The position numbers were made by a program, and so were the translations under genes. A model generated the notes under the pieces. The model saw nothing but the letters and a program-made list of their open reading frames with translations, did not search any database and was not told where the DNA came from. Of a DNA stretch of 64,000 bases, positions 23,859 to 34,268 are shown one piece after another. Origin of the DNA: Avena insularis (Eukaryota; Streptophyta; Magnoliopsida; Poales; Poaceae); contig CM042690.1 of assembly GCA_023614405.1 (NCBI GenBank), positions 663,346,802-663,410,801 on the forward strand. The letters run 5' to 3'. Each line of letters starts with the position of its first letter. Within the stretch, counting starts at the first letter, position 1.

Positions 23859-24930
23859 TCACCATCCCCATATGACTCCTCGCCGGACCGCCGAGCACGC
23901 GGCTCGGGCAAGTCAGGCGTGAACTCCTCAAGGGGAGATTCACCCTCCTCGCGACGAATGCAAGCGAAGATCTGCCGAATACAAGAAGTTAGCCGGACAA
24001 AACAAGAAAGAAATGCAGGAAGAACAGAAGAAGTTTCCGGCTAGAAGAACTTACCCGGGGCGCACGGTTCTCCTGGCTGTAGGGCGCCAGACTGAACTTC
24101 CAGCCCTCCGGCAGCTGCTCCTTGGTGATCGTCCACACCCACTCCTTCAGGTTGTGGTAGCGGGGATCGCGGTGCGATAGCCGGGTCAGGTCCAGCCGGC
24201 CGGAGTAGTAGCACATCTTGTGCGCTCGCAGCTGCAACGGCATCATCAGCCGGGACATCCAGCTGAGGGTAATGTCCAGGCCGGTTAGCCGGCAGGTGAC
24301 GAGGGAGCGCATGCGCTGCAGCATCGCGTCCGACTCCGCCTTGTCGTCGTGGATCTTCAGCTCCCAGTTCTGGCGACTGGACTCGACATCCTGGAAGGCC
24401 GGAAGATTGATCTGGTCGACGTTGGTGACGTTCTTAACTTAGAAGTACGACTGCTGCCACAGTCGTACCGTGTCATGGAGCAAGAACTTGGGGTAGCCGG
24501 ATTGGGCGCGGGAGTAGATGGAAGCGCCGCCGCAGACGACTAGCGGCCCCTTCATGTACTGCACCTACGGCCGGACTCGGAAGAGCCGGCAGAAGAGCCC
24601 GAGATCAGGCTGGATCCCGATGTAGCTCTCGCAGAAAGCCATGAAGTGCGCCAACGTCCCAATTGCGTTGGCGCCGAGATGGTGGAGGCGGAGGTCGAAG
24701 AACGCCAAGAAGGTGAGGAAGAAGGGGTGCACCGGCAAGGCGAACCAGCGCGCCAGATGGGAGAGGAAGATGACGCGCTCCCCTTCTGTCGGGTGCGGCG
24801 ATACCTCTCCCGCTGGTGCCAACCGCACCGCCACTTCCTCCTCCGGCGGAAGGACACGGGTCACACGATACTTCTGGATGTGGTCCTCCATGACGGAGGA
24901 GCCACACCAACCTCCGCGGTCGGCCGCCAT

Positions 24931-25415
24931 TTCTGGATGACAGGGGGGAGCGGCGATGGAGGAGTGATGGTGGACCATAGCGTCGAGGACGACGAGCAGG
25001 CGGCGCAGTGGGCTACAGCAAAGGAAAGAGGGAGCGCAGAAGGTAGGGCGCGAAGGATGGAACCGCAGCGGGGAGCGCGAAGGAATCGCCTCGGGCCCCT
25101 TTAAAGGGCCAGAAGAGGAACCGCCCACGATGCCACATGGCGGCCATCCAGGCAACCGCTGCCCCAGATCCCGTGCGCCGGCGCGGGATGTGCAGAAGAT
25201 CCGGGAGCGAGAACCAAAGCGCCGGGAAGCAGCTTCCCGAGGCGACGTGCGATGGGACGTTACGCTGCCCGCCGCAGTGCAATGATGGCGCATGCGCGCG
25301 TGGCCGGCCTCAGCGCTGACTTCACGTGTAGCGCAACCGCCAGGCATAGCCGGACACAAATTCAAAACCAAGAGGGAGCGCGTGCACATTTCGCCTAAGG
25401 GTGGAATCCACACGC
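24931..25415 (+). other. Element C region between antisense gene start and polypurine tract
   Basis: GC-rich sequence of 485 bp upstream of the antisense gene's likely start. It must hold that gene's promoter and 5' leader if it is transcribed independently. I see no clear TATA box. Short ORFs on both strands are not supported. Confidence 0.5.
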
Positions 25416-25428
25416 GCTCGGGGGCTAG
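25416..25428 (+). other. Element C polypurine tract
   Basis: GCTCGGGGGCTAG ends directly at the 3' LTR start TGTCAGG. Near copies of its core (TCGGGGGCT) recur downstream of integrase at 12222, 12825 and 13166, with TTGGGGGCT at 12987. Confidence 0.8.
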
Positions 25429-26163
25429 TGTCAGGGGGATGATCCCTAGGTACCACAACCGGACAAGAAACTGGGCAGTCGGATCGCGTCTAGCTGACCA
25501 GATGCAGCCGGACAAGGCAGGACAGGCCGACTATCGCATGGTAGCCGGATCAGCAAGAAGCATCCGGCTACGGCGACGTAGCCGGAACCAATCAGTGAGA
25601 CAAGACGATGTGCGTATCAGTGCATAGTACGCCCTGTACGACGACAAGACCGGCAACCACCCGGCCATACCGAAGACTTTGCGGGGATGACGCAGGAACA
25701 GTGGCCCGATGCTGACGACAGGCTCGCACGACGTCCATTGTGCCTACGACAGCCATACCTCTCATACTCCGATGTGACATACCATAACGGGTACTGTAGA
25801 TGACCAGCCGGTTGGGACCCGCATGTGGGGCCCGCTAGTCGGACTGGCCAGTGAGACCGTTGCCTCTCTGCCTATATAAGGAGAGGCAAGGCTTCAGTAG
25901 AAAGGGTTGGTCTCAGTGCATTTAAGGCAGTAGCTAGAGAATACAGCTCAAGGAGCACTTGTAGTTCGTATATCCCTGATAGTCAGATCCGGCAGGAGTA
26001 GGGGCTTTACCTCATCACGAGGGCCCCGAACCTGGGTACTTCCTGCGTCCAGCTACGCTTTCTTGTATCCAATCCCGCCTGCGGACATCGTCGATAGCTT
26101 CCCTGCTAGTCCCCACACCTCTATCTAACCTCCTTAGGTACTGTCGTTCCCAATACAACGACA
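25429..26163 (+). repeat. Element C 3' LTR
   Basis: 735 bp, the same length as the 5' LTR, with about 34 substitutions by hand count and no net indel. It ends CAACGACA and is followed by TSD TCATG at 26164-26168. Confidence 0.95.
25860..25889 (+). promoter_or_regulatory. 3' LTR copy of the TATA-in-hairpin promoter
   Basis: Arms TTGCCTCTC (25860-25868) and GAGAGGCAA (25881-25889) flank TATATAA (25873-25879), exactly as in the 5' LTR. From this copy transcription would read out into element O. Confidence 0.7.
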
Positions 26164-26329
26164 TCATGCTACTCAAGTTTAGTCACCGGTAAGTTCTTGT
26201 CATTGTAAGTACATGTGTATCATAGAGAACCGCCAACGGGGTACCCCTTGCCCGATGATACAGAAGAATCCCCATATCAAAATGACAAGGCAAGCAGACA
26301 ACGAGCATCTCAACAATCTTCTTTTTTAC

Positions 26330-26425
26330 CATGGGAATATGGTGCTTTTTTCTCTCTTTCCTCTTTTCTCATATCTCTTTTTTTCTCTCGTTTTTTCTTT
26401 TTTTCTCAATATCTGACTCTTTTTT
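26330..26425. repeat. Pyrimidine-rich low-complexity tract
   Basis: Runs of T and CT (TTTTTCTCTC, TTTTTTTCTC) over about 95 bases on the plus strand, purine-rich in element orientation. It is probably simple slippage sequence in the non-coding part of O. Confidence 0.7.
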
Positions 26426-27538
26426 ATAAGAACAATGCTTTATAGACAAGCTCATTATGGTTACGCTGCAGGTTTCCACCATGTCAGCATGGATTAGACT
26501 AGCGGCCCAGGCGTTTCTCTAACACATATACATAACTCCATGGACTTACAAGCTCCCCTTTCATTTCACACCGACGACATCCATAGACAAAAGAGCATGA
26601 TATCAACTAGGTACAAATTACCAAGTGCAATGTTGAAAGCGTTCCCCATGACAGCATGTTCTGCTAATTCCCAACAAATAAGTGCAAGCATATACAACAT
26701 AGAAGACACAATGGTTCAAGTTTATTAAGGGCAAGAAAAGTAAAGTGTGCCATCAAGTTCGTGAGAGCTTTAATCACTACTTTTCTCATAACAAGTTTAA
26801 TTTGGAAGGTAAACAAAAACATGAATATACTTGGAATAGCATAAGCTAGTAGGTAGGTATGGTGGACTCTTTGGAATAACTTGGTTTAGGGAGTTGGATG
26901 CATGAGTGGAACTCATACTTGGTTGTAGAGGCTAGCAAAAGACTGAGAGTGACAAACTAAGAGAGCAATATTGGCCATAATCATACAGAGCGACAAAACA
27001 TCATTGATCAAAGCATAAAGTGATACTACAAGTTGAAAACTAAAGGATCATAAAGGCTTATGGTGCCTTGAGATAGTCATAACATGGTGTGAGCATGCGC
27101 CAAGTCAACCCAAATAAAGCATCAAAGGAGAATACCACCATACTATGCTTTAATATGCTAAAACAACGCATGATTCATCCAAGGCACATTAAGCAATCTC
27201 AATTGTTTATAACAAGTCATGCTACAACAAATAATACTAAGCATAAAGCCAAAACAATATCAAGCATGGAATGAAAAAGCATAGGCCACAGTAAAAAAAA
27301 GCTCTATTTACCACTTAAGCATGAGATTTCCTACTCTTTTCCAAACCAAACCAAACTATTTGAAAACCAATGTATGAAAGAGGGGGTCCAACCAATTTAT
27401 TCAGCAAACTAAGAAAACCAAGCAAACGAAAAACCAAAACAAAAACGAAAAATAAGATGCTCCAAGAACAACACAACTGTGCATGAAACAATAAAAATGA
27501 AGCGTTTGGAAGAAACCTAGGATTTTTATTGATGAAGA

Positions 27539-27622
27539 GGGGATGCCTTGGGCATCCCCAAGCTTTGACGCTTGTATTTCTTGGATATTTCTTGGGGTGA
27601 CACCCATGGCATCCCCAAGCTT
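27539..27622 (-). repeat. Two polypurine-tract-like copies and a hairpin in element O
   Basis: GCATCCCCAAGCTT occurs at 27552-27565 and again at 27609-27622. On the minus strand both read AAGCTTGGGGATGC, close to the true tract at 4397-4410 (AAGCTTGGGGATGT). The first lies in a perfect hairpin with arms GGGGATGCC and GGCATCCCC around TTG (27539-27559). With element C removed they are about 2.1 kb from the 3' LTR, much like the internal tract in E. Confidence 0.7.
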
Positions 27623-28252
27623 GAGCTTTAGTACATCCTTCATCTCATTACTCATTCGTTCCATACACCTGAAATTTTTCCTTCATACAAAACTTCACAC
27701 AATCTTTATTAGCAACATTAGTGCACTCAAGATAATAAGTCTTTAGGTTCAGTTCTAACACCAATAAGCTTCCATTAGAACACTAGATACTATAGCACTT
27801 CCCTCAAAAAGCTCAATTACCCAAAAGAACTCAAAAAGGAACCAACAAGAAGCAAATGCAGAAAATGGCAGAAATCTATCAAAACAGACCAGCAGGTAAA
27901 GACGAATTTTTTTGAAGACCTTCTATTGCTCAAATCAAAAAGTGTTGAACTAAAGAAAGTTAGATAACAACCTGGGACAGAAACACAAAAATTCACGCCT
28001 CAAAAGGACGTTCAGAGATTTTACACGAATTTTTACGGTGAAGCACATAAATCTGTTTCGGGACAACAACTTTCCCAATCATTACTTCTCTCTCATTAGA
28101 GGTTACTCTTGGCACAAAAAGCAAATAAAAAGGATAAGGAGCGGTTATTACTGAGGTAATAACTTCCAAGACTCATCTAAAACTTTTGGGTTATTTCCCA
28201 ATAAGTACTTTTCTTTAACGCCTTTAAGTTAGGCATAAGAAGCAAGAAAGAA

Positions 28253-28876
28253 TCAAGTGTTCTCAAATGAAGAAGCATTAAGATTAATACCAGAAATATC
28301 TTCAACACGGCAAGGTATATCATCCAAATAAGTTCTAGAGGATCCTCTCTCAATGCTCTTAGGTTCACTATTTTCACCAAAAGGATTTTCAGGAACAATC
28401 CAATCAAGATTCTTTTTTATAGCTTCATGTATTGCTACCAGTTTAAAGGGTATTGGTATCTTAGTTTCCTCCCCATTAGGTTCAGTTTTGTTCATCAGTT
28501 CTCGTGTACCAACAACATCTACACATGAGCCTAGCATATTGAAATGTTGAAAGACTTTTCTAGCTTCCTTGGCAACATCATAGAATTCCTTAAACAAAGT
28601 TTCTAGAATAAAATCCCTCCTTTCAGGGTCCTCAATTTCTTTAAGCTTAAGAAACATTACTTGCATTAAGGGGTTTAGCTTAACAAACCTAGCTTCCAAC
28701 ATGCGAACTAAAGAAGCTGCAGCAATCTCATAATTTGGAGCAAGTTCTACAAGGGATCTATCCTCAATATCCTCATGTTTACTAACATGATTAAAGAAGT
28801 CTTCAATATTATATTTTCCAATTATTGAACCACTACCTATTGAAAGGTCTTTCAAAGTGAATTTAGGGATCATCAT
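28253..28876 (-). CDS. Uncharacterised 207-residue ORF of element O
   Basis: ATG at 28876, stop at 28253-28255. It lies 203 bases inside the primer-binding site, the position where gag would start. The protein is rich in charged, probably helical segments (EDFFNHVSKHEDIEDRSL, then AASLVRMLEARFVKL near residue 54) and has no zinc knuckle, protease, RT or transmembrane segment. I do not recognise the family. An open frame of this length in an otherwise non-coding, decayed element is notable, and it may be a short gag-like or unrelated accessory protein. The start is the first ATG of two adjacent ones. Confidence 0.6.
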   Translation of the reverse strand: MMIPKFTLKDLSIGSGSIIGKYNIEDFFNHVSKHEDIEDRSLVELAPNYEIAAASLVRMLEARFVKLNPLMQVMFLKLKEIEDPERRDFILETLFKEFYDVAKEARKVFQHFNMLGSCVDVVGTRELMNKTEPNGEETKIPIPFKLVAIHEAIKKNLDWIVPENPFGENSEPKSIERGSSRTYLDDIPCRVEDISGINLNASSFENT

Positions 28877-29079
28877 GGTGTGCTAAGGGTAAGGTAACAA
28901 CTAAAGGGGACTTAATTTTTTTTTGAGTTTTTGATAAAGAAAGCAAACTTGTAAAACTATTTTTTTTGTGTTTTTAAAAAAGAAACAAGCAAACAAAACA
29001 AAAGTAAACTAAGCAAAACAAAAATAACAAAGTAAAGAGATTGGTTATGAGGGACTCCCCTTGTGAAGATGTCCTTGAC

Positions 29080-29097
29080 TCCCCGGCAACGACGCCA
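29080..29097 (-). other. Element O primer-binding site (tRNA-Asp type)
   Basis: The minus strand reads TGGCGTCGTTGCCGGGGA, 11 bases inside the 5' LTR. It differs at one position from the Asp-type site I recall for Athila elements (TGGCGCCGTTGCCGGGGA). Confidence 0.75.
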
Positions 29098-29108
29098 GAA
29101 AGAGTTGT

Positions 29109-30670
29109 TGATGGCCCAAATATATCGAGCTCGTTGGGGAAACCCAAGTGGAAGGTATGATGAGCACAGCAGCAAGTTTTCCCTTTGTAAGAAACCAAGG
29201 TTATCAATCCAGTAGGAGCAAGAAAACACCCCAAAGGTGTAGCTAGCTGAATGTTGGCAGGGCGCACTACCGGTGCCATCAGCAACGTGGAGACCTGCAC
29301 AACACAACCATAGAACTTTGCCCCCAACTTGTGATGAGGTTGTCAGTCTCACCGGTTTTCCTGAAAACAAAGGATTAAATGTATTGAATGGAAGGAAGTA
29401 ATAGTTTGCAGAAAGTAAACACAAAGCAGTAAACAGTTTGTAGATTGTATGTAAAAGAAAGGACCAGGGTCCATATTTCACTAGAGGTGGCTCTCCTTAA
29501 GATAGATAACATGTTGGGTGAACAAATTACAGCGGGGCAATTGACAAACATCGAGAAAGAATACAAGCATATACTAATCATCTTGACTCCTTTGGAACTT
29601 TATTGGGCATTACAACATTATACATAGACCGCCATCCAACTGCATCTATGACTAATAATCCACCTTCAGGTTATCATCCGAACCCCCTCCAGTATTAAGT
29701 TGCAAGCAATAGATTATTGCTTTACAAATTGCGTGTAATGTAAACAAGACGGTTGTTCTATGAACAAAGGATTGTTGTTTTCTCCCTAGTAGCAACATCA
29801 CATCTAGTACCTTAGAGATTTGTGTCACTTCCCCAGATTACCAGAGGCATGAACCCACTATCGAGCATAAATACTAACTCTTGGAGTTGCTAGCATCTAC
29901 TTGGCCAAGATAGCTACTAACAACGGAAAGCATGCAAGATCGCAAATAACAAAGACATGATAGAATCAATAATCAATCTGAAATAGCATCTCAATATCCA
30001 TCGGATCCCCGCAAACACAACATGTAGAATTACAAATAGATGATCTTGATCATGAACGGAGCTCACAAGATCTAAACATGAAAGCACAAAGGAGGAGAAC
30101 CAACCATGTAACTACTACATGGACCCGTAGTCCAGAGATGAACTACTCACGCATCACACCGGAGGCTTGCATGCTGATGAAGAAGGCCTCTAGGGTGAAT
30201 TCCCCTCTCCGGCAGGGTGCCGGGAAGAGCTTCATATCCCTCCCAATCTAGGGATGGAGATGACAGCGGCTACAGACTCTTTCGTGGATTTTTGATCGGG
30301 TACTTAGGGTTTTGGTCCCGAGGGCAATATATAGGCGGAAGGAGAGGCCGAGGTGGCTGGCCTGGCTGCCAAATCAAGGCCAGGTGGTGTGGCGGGCCCC
30401 TAGCCCTTCTCCGTCTCGTATTCTGGCTTCAGATGTCTTACAGAAAAATAGGCACTTTGGATTTTGTCCTGTCCAATTCCGTGAATATTCATTTTCTGAC
30501 TTTCCTAGAGCAAAAAAAGCAGAAAACAGGCAGCTGGCACTATGGCTCTTGTTAATAGGTTAGTCCAAGAAATCATAAGAAAAGTACTCCAAAGTTGGAA
30601 CAAAACACAAGAAAGTGGATAGAACCAAGCATGGAACATCAAAAATTATAGATACATTTGCAATGTATCA
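29109..30670 (-). repeat. Element O 5' LTR
   Basis: 1562 bp, the partner of 2849-4396. Plus-strand ends are TGATGGCCC and AATGTATCA. The base after it (30671) is already inside the RNase H region of element B. Confidence 0.85.
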
Positions 30671-31595
30671 ATATGTCGGCCAAGAAACTCAAACACTATT
30701 TTGAGGAACACCCCATCAAGGTGATATGTGAGGCACCTATATCAGAGATTATGAGTAACAAAGATGCAAGCTGCCGGATATCAAAATGGGCAATTGAGCT
30801 AGCCCCATATGCACCACAGTTTGACAGAAGGGGTGCGATCAAATCGCAGGCTATGGCTGATTTCTTTGTGGACTGGGCCGAGATGCAATACGAACCACCT
30901 TTGCCGGACTCCAATTATTGCCAAATGCATTTTGACGGATCAAGGTTGAAGGAAGGACTAGGAGCCGGAGTAGTACTTACCTTGCCCAAGAAAGATCAAT
31001 TAAAGTACGTCCTCCAGATCCGCTTCATAGCCTCGAATAATGTCGTAGAATATGAGGCACTAGTGCATGGCCTCAAGGTGTCAAAAGAAGTGGGGATACA
31101 TCGGATACAATGCTTCGGAGATTCGGATTTGGTGGTGCAGCAAGTATCTGGCAACTGGGATGCCTTGGAAGCCAATATGGCCCTCTACAGATTTCATGTG
31201 CAAAAGATAAGCGGATTCTTCGAGGGATGTGAATTCCACCACATACCTCGGATTGAAAACGAGGCGGCCGACAAACTGTCCAAGTTAGGGTCATCCCGGC
31301 AGCCAATCCCGCCAAATGTCGCTTTGGAGCACTTGAGAAAACCATCTATCACACCATCGCCTGAATCTGACTCAATTTATATCCCGGCACTTTCCGGATT
31401 AGGAGCTGGACCTATGGAGATAGTTTGGGGAGGCACCTCAGCAAACCCGAGGACTGCTTCGGCAAACCCGGGGACTGCCTCAGCAAACCCGGGGACTGGT
31501 CAACTAACCCCGGCGGGTGTTATGTCGGTGGATGTGATGGAAATTGATGAGGAACCTTTTCCTGTCCGAGCTATACCTGATTGGGACAAGCCAAT
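30671..31595 (+). pseudogene. Element B pol, part 1: RNase H and linker
   Basis: The open frame begins AKKLKHYFEEHPIKV (end of the RT connection region). It has RNase H motifs MHFDGS (about 30927), EYEALVHG (about 31048) and FGDSDLVVQQ (about 31115), so the catalytic Asp-Glu-Asp set is present. A linker with a threefold ASANPGT-like repeat (about 31435-31500) follows. The frame is cut at DWDKPI by the solo LTR and resumes at 33013 with no base lost apart from the TSD. The 5' truncation removes gag, protease and RT, so the piece is inactive. Confidence 0.88.
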
Positions 31596-33012
31596 TGATA
31601 CATTGCAAATGTATCTATAATTTTTGATGTTCCATGCTTGGTTTTATCTACTTTCTTGAGTTTTGTCCACACTATGGAGTACTTTTCATATGATTTCTTG
31701 GAATAACCTATTAACAAGAGCCACAGGGCCAGTTGCCTATTTTCTGCTGTTTTTGGTTCCAGGAAAGTCAGAAAATGAATATTCTCGGAATTGGATGGGA
31801 CAAAAGCCAAAGTTCATATTTTTTTGAAAGACTCATGGAGCCAGAAGACGAGACGGAGGGGGGCCACAGGGTGGCCACACCCCCCTTGGCGCGGGCCAGC
31901 CTAGGCCGCACCAGGGCATGGTGTGGGCCCCCTGGCTGGCCATCGACCTTGCCTCCTTCGCCTATAAGAGCCTCCCGATACCAAAACCCTAAATAATCAA
32001 TCAGAAATCCGCGAAAAGTTCCATAGCGCCGCTGCTACCGAAGGGGATATTCGGGGGACATAAATTCTCTATTCCGGCACCCTGCTGGGACGGAGAAGTG
32101 CCCCCGGATCCATCTCCATTGATCTCCACCACCATCTCCATCACCATTGCTGATTCCCATGATGAGGAGGGAGTAGTTCTCTCTCGAGGCTAAGGGTTCT
32201 ACCGGTAGCTATGTGTTCATCTCTCTCTCTATGCATGATCTTATTGTGATCATGAGCTTGTAATCTATAGATCTACCTTGCTACTCAAGTGCTTTAATAG
32301 ATCTCTGCTCTCCCCATGTGTGTGAAGTTGACAGTGTGCAAACCATGGTGGCACTTAGGCTAGAGATTACAAATACTTGTTATGAGTTATCTTTGGAGTT
32401 GGATGTCTTTATGAAATTGTGGTGTTTGTTGGACTCATCTACTGTTCAAGGTGACAGTGTGGGGTTATCTAGATGGGAAAGGCTTACTTTGAGGTGTGCT
32501 GTTATAGCCCTACCGTTAATTAGAGTGTCCAACCGGAGAGTAGTTAAGAGTAGTATCATGAAGAGAATATATTTATATGAGAGTGTTCACTAGTGAAAGT
32601 ATGATCCCTAGGCCTTGTTTCTAAGCACTGATACACCGTTTGCAATTAGATATGTTACATGTTTGCTTGCTTCCTTCTTTATTTCAGTTTTACTTTAGTG
32701 TTTTCCACGCCATCAAGCTATTTTCTATCACCGTTACCACTTATAATTATCCATACCACTTTTATTTCACTATCTCTTTGCTGAACTGGTGCACCTATAC
32801 ACCTGACAAGTGTATTGGGTGTGTTGGGGACACAAGAGACTTCTTGTATCTTGATTGCAGGGTTGCTTGAGAGGAGATACCTTTGACCACTTCCTCCCTG
32901 AGTTCGATAAACCTTGGGTGATCCACTTAAGGGAAAACTTGCTGCTGTTCTACAAACCTCTGCACTTGGAGGCCCAACAACTGTCTACAAGAATAGAAGT
33001 GCGTAGACATCA
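31596..33012 (+). mobile_element. Solo LTR in element B pol
   Basis: 1417 bp starting TGATACATTGC and ending TAGACATCA, with a perfect TSD CCAAT (31591-31595 and 33013-33017). Its first 250 bases match the start of element O's LTR in the same LTR sense, but its 3' half is different, so it is a related subfamily. The lack of an internal domain shows LTR-LTR recombination after insertion. A TATA-like TATAAGAG lies near 31963. Confidence 0.92.
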
Positions 33013-34268
33013 CCAATCTTTGATTTCCTGAAAGGAGGAATCTTTCCGGATGATGAGATACTCTCAAGGCAGATCCAGAGAAGGGCAAAGTCCTACATTA
33101 TTATCAATGCTGAACTATATAAGAGAAGTGTAACAACAGTACTACAGCGGTGCGTCGACCCATGGGAAGGACTGGACATACTTCGGGATATCCACCAAGG
33201 AGAATGTGGCCACCATGCATCTTCAAGAGCATTAGTGGCAGAAGCTTTCTGGCATGGATTTTATTGGCCAAGTGCTTTGGAATAGGCAGAAGATTTGGTG
33301 AGGAAATGCAATGGCTGTCAGAGATATGCCACAAAAACCCACCTGCCAATGTCGGAACTCAAAACTATCCCCATTACTTGGCCATTTGCTGTATGGTGCC
33401 TAGATATGGTAGGACCATTTAAGCCAGCTAAAGGAGGAATGGCCCATATCCTAGTTGTGGTGGACAAATTAACTAAATGGATTAAAGTGAAAACAATCAG
33501 GAAATGCGATGGGGCAACAACAGTGCATTTTCTCAAGGACGTAATCCTAAGATACAGCTACCCCATAGTATAATAACTGACAATGGCACAAATTTCGCCG
33601 AAGGAGCATTTGTGAGGTTCTGCCGAGAGAAGAAAATCTGGCTAGACATAGCCTTTGTGGCCCACCCCGCATCGAACGGCCAAGTGGAAAGATCCAACGG
33701 ACTAGTGTTGTCCAGGATAAAACCCCGGCTCATAGAGCAGCTGCAAAGATCAGCGGGGTGCTGGATAGAAGAACTACCAGCGGTACTGTGGAGCCTAAGA
33801 ACAACTCCAAATTGATCAACAGGCTATACGCCATTCTTTCTAGTATATGGGGCAGAAGCTGTATTACCAGCTGACATAGAGCATGATTCACCAAGAGTAA
33901 CCCAATACATAGAAGCCAAAGTGCACGAACCCCGACAAAATGATGTTGATCTGCTGGAAGAAGCGAGAGAACTGGCCTTGTCCAGATCCGCCATATATCA
34001 GCAAAATCTCCGATGCTACCATAGCCGGAAAGTAAACCCCTGAGTCTTCTGGGAAGGTGATCTGGTACTCCGGTTGGTGGAGCACACTGCTGGCATGCAT
34101 AAGTTATCCCTTCCATGGGAAGGACCTTTCATTGTAAGCAAAGCTTTGCACAATGATTCCTACTATCTTATTGATGCACATCCACAGGAAAAGAACAAGG
34201 CAGACAGGTCCGGAGAGGAATCTAAACGACCATGGAATGTAGCACTACTTCGTCCTTTTTACACCTGA
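33013..34268 (+). pseudogene. Element B pol, part 2: integrase (broken)
   Basis: The integrase zinc finger has GECGHH near 33200 and CNGCQRY near 33310. The core has Asp in LDMVGPF (about 33405), Asp in ITDNG (about 33580) and Glu in NGQVERSNG (about 33680). The C-terminus ends NVALLRPFYT with a stop at 34266-34268. Breaks: a TAG near 33283, a frameshift near 33565, a TGA in the TPNxST motif near 33814 and a TGA near 34041. The catalytic triad is readable but no continuous product remains. The convergent antisense gene begins its last exon about 640 bp downstream. Confidence 0.88.

Larger units (their letters stand above)
13460..24930 (-). pseudogene. Element C antisense accessory gene (aORF), split by the copia insert
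   Basis: The gene lies opposite gag-pol. Exon 1 probably starts at the ATG at 24930 and runs to a GTAAGT donor at 24054. It contains the FLSHLARWFALPVHPFF block and the LHHLGANAIGTLAHF block typical of the 'putative gypsy type transposon' domain (PF04195 by memory), with in-frame stops at 24565 and near 24440. Intron 1 is about 83 bp (24054-23972). Exon 2 (from 23971) is acidic and is interrupted by the copia element at TCACC. It resumes at 15308 and ends at a GTACGT donor near 15050. Later exons include a Pro/Ala/Ser-rich segment, a coiled coil (about 14381-14061) and a C-terminal exon with an LSWYKDV motif (13888-13460). The function is unknown. Confidence 0.75.
5101..26163 (+). mobile_element. 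Element C: full-length Tat-type Ty3/gypsy element with nested copia
   Basis: Two 735-bp LTRs (5101-5835, 25429-26163) flank a primer-binding site, gag, protease, RT, RNase H, integrase, a repeat-rich spacer, an antisense gene and a polypurine tract. The TSD is TCATG (5096-5100 and 26164-26168). Without the copia insert the element would be about 12.5 kb. A hand comparison of the LTRs gives about 34 differences in 735 positions (about 4.6 percent), mostly transitions, so the insertion is old. Gag and pol carry several frameshifts and stops. The GC content is clearly higher than that of the surrounding Athila-type DNA. Confidence 0.95.
26164..28252 (-). other. Element O internal domain, middle part, non-coding
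   Basis: This continues element O after the right TSD of C. On the minus strand it is homologous to E between about 49100 and 50640; for example 26190-26300 matches 50490-50620. No ORF is convincing. It contains a pyrimidine-rich stretch (26330-26425) and two polypurine-tract-like motifs (27552-27622), described separately. Confidence 0.75.
2849..30670 (-). mobile_element. Element O: non-autonomous Athila-type gypsy element, interrupted by C
   Basis: The two LTRs (2849-4396 and 29109-30670) are about 1.55 kb. The internal domain (4397-5100 plus 26164-29108) is split by element C, whose TSD TCATG allows exact rejoining. A tRNA-Asp-like primer-binding site lies inside the right LTR and a polypurine tract inside the left LTR, so the element reads right to left. 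No protease, RT, RNase H or integrase is seen; the only sizeable ORF is 28253-28876. The 3' internal sequence is homologous to that of E. The flanks do not match: the left 5 bases are GCCGT inside A, the right 5 are ATATG inside B. This suggests recombination rather than one clean insertion. Confidence 0.85.

Noticed and set aside
26164..28252. Possible host intergenic DNA between C and the O ORF
   Set aside because: It is homologous to E's internal 3' domain on the opposite strand and is rejoined to 5100 by C's TSD, so it is internal sequence of O.
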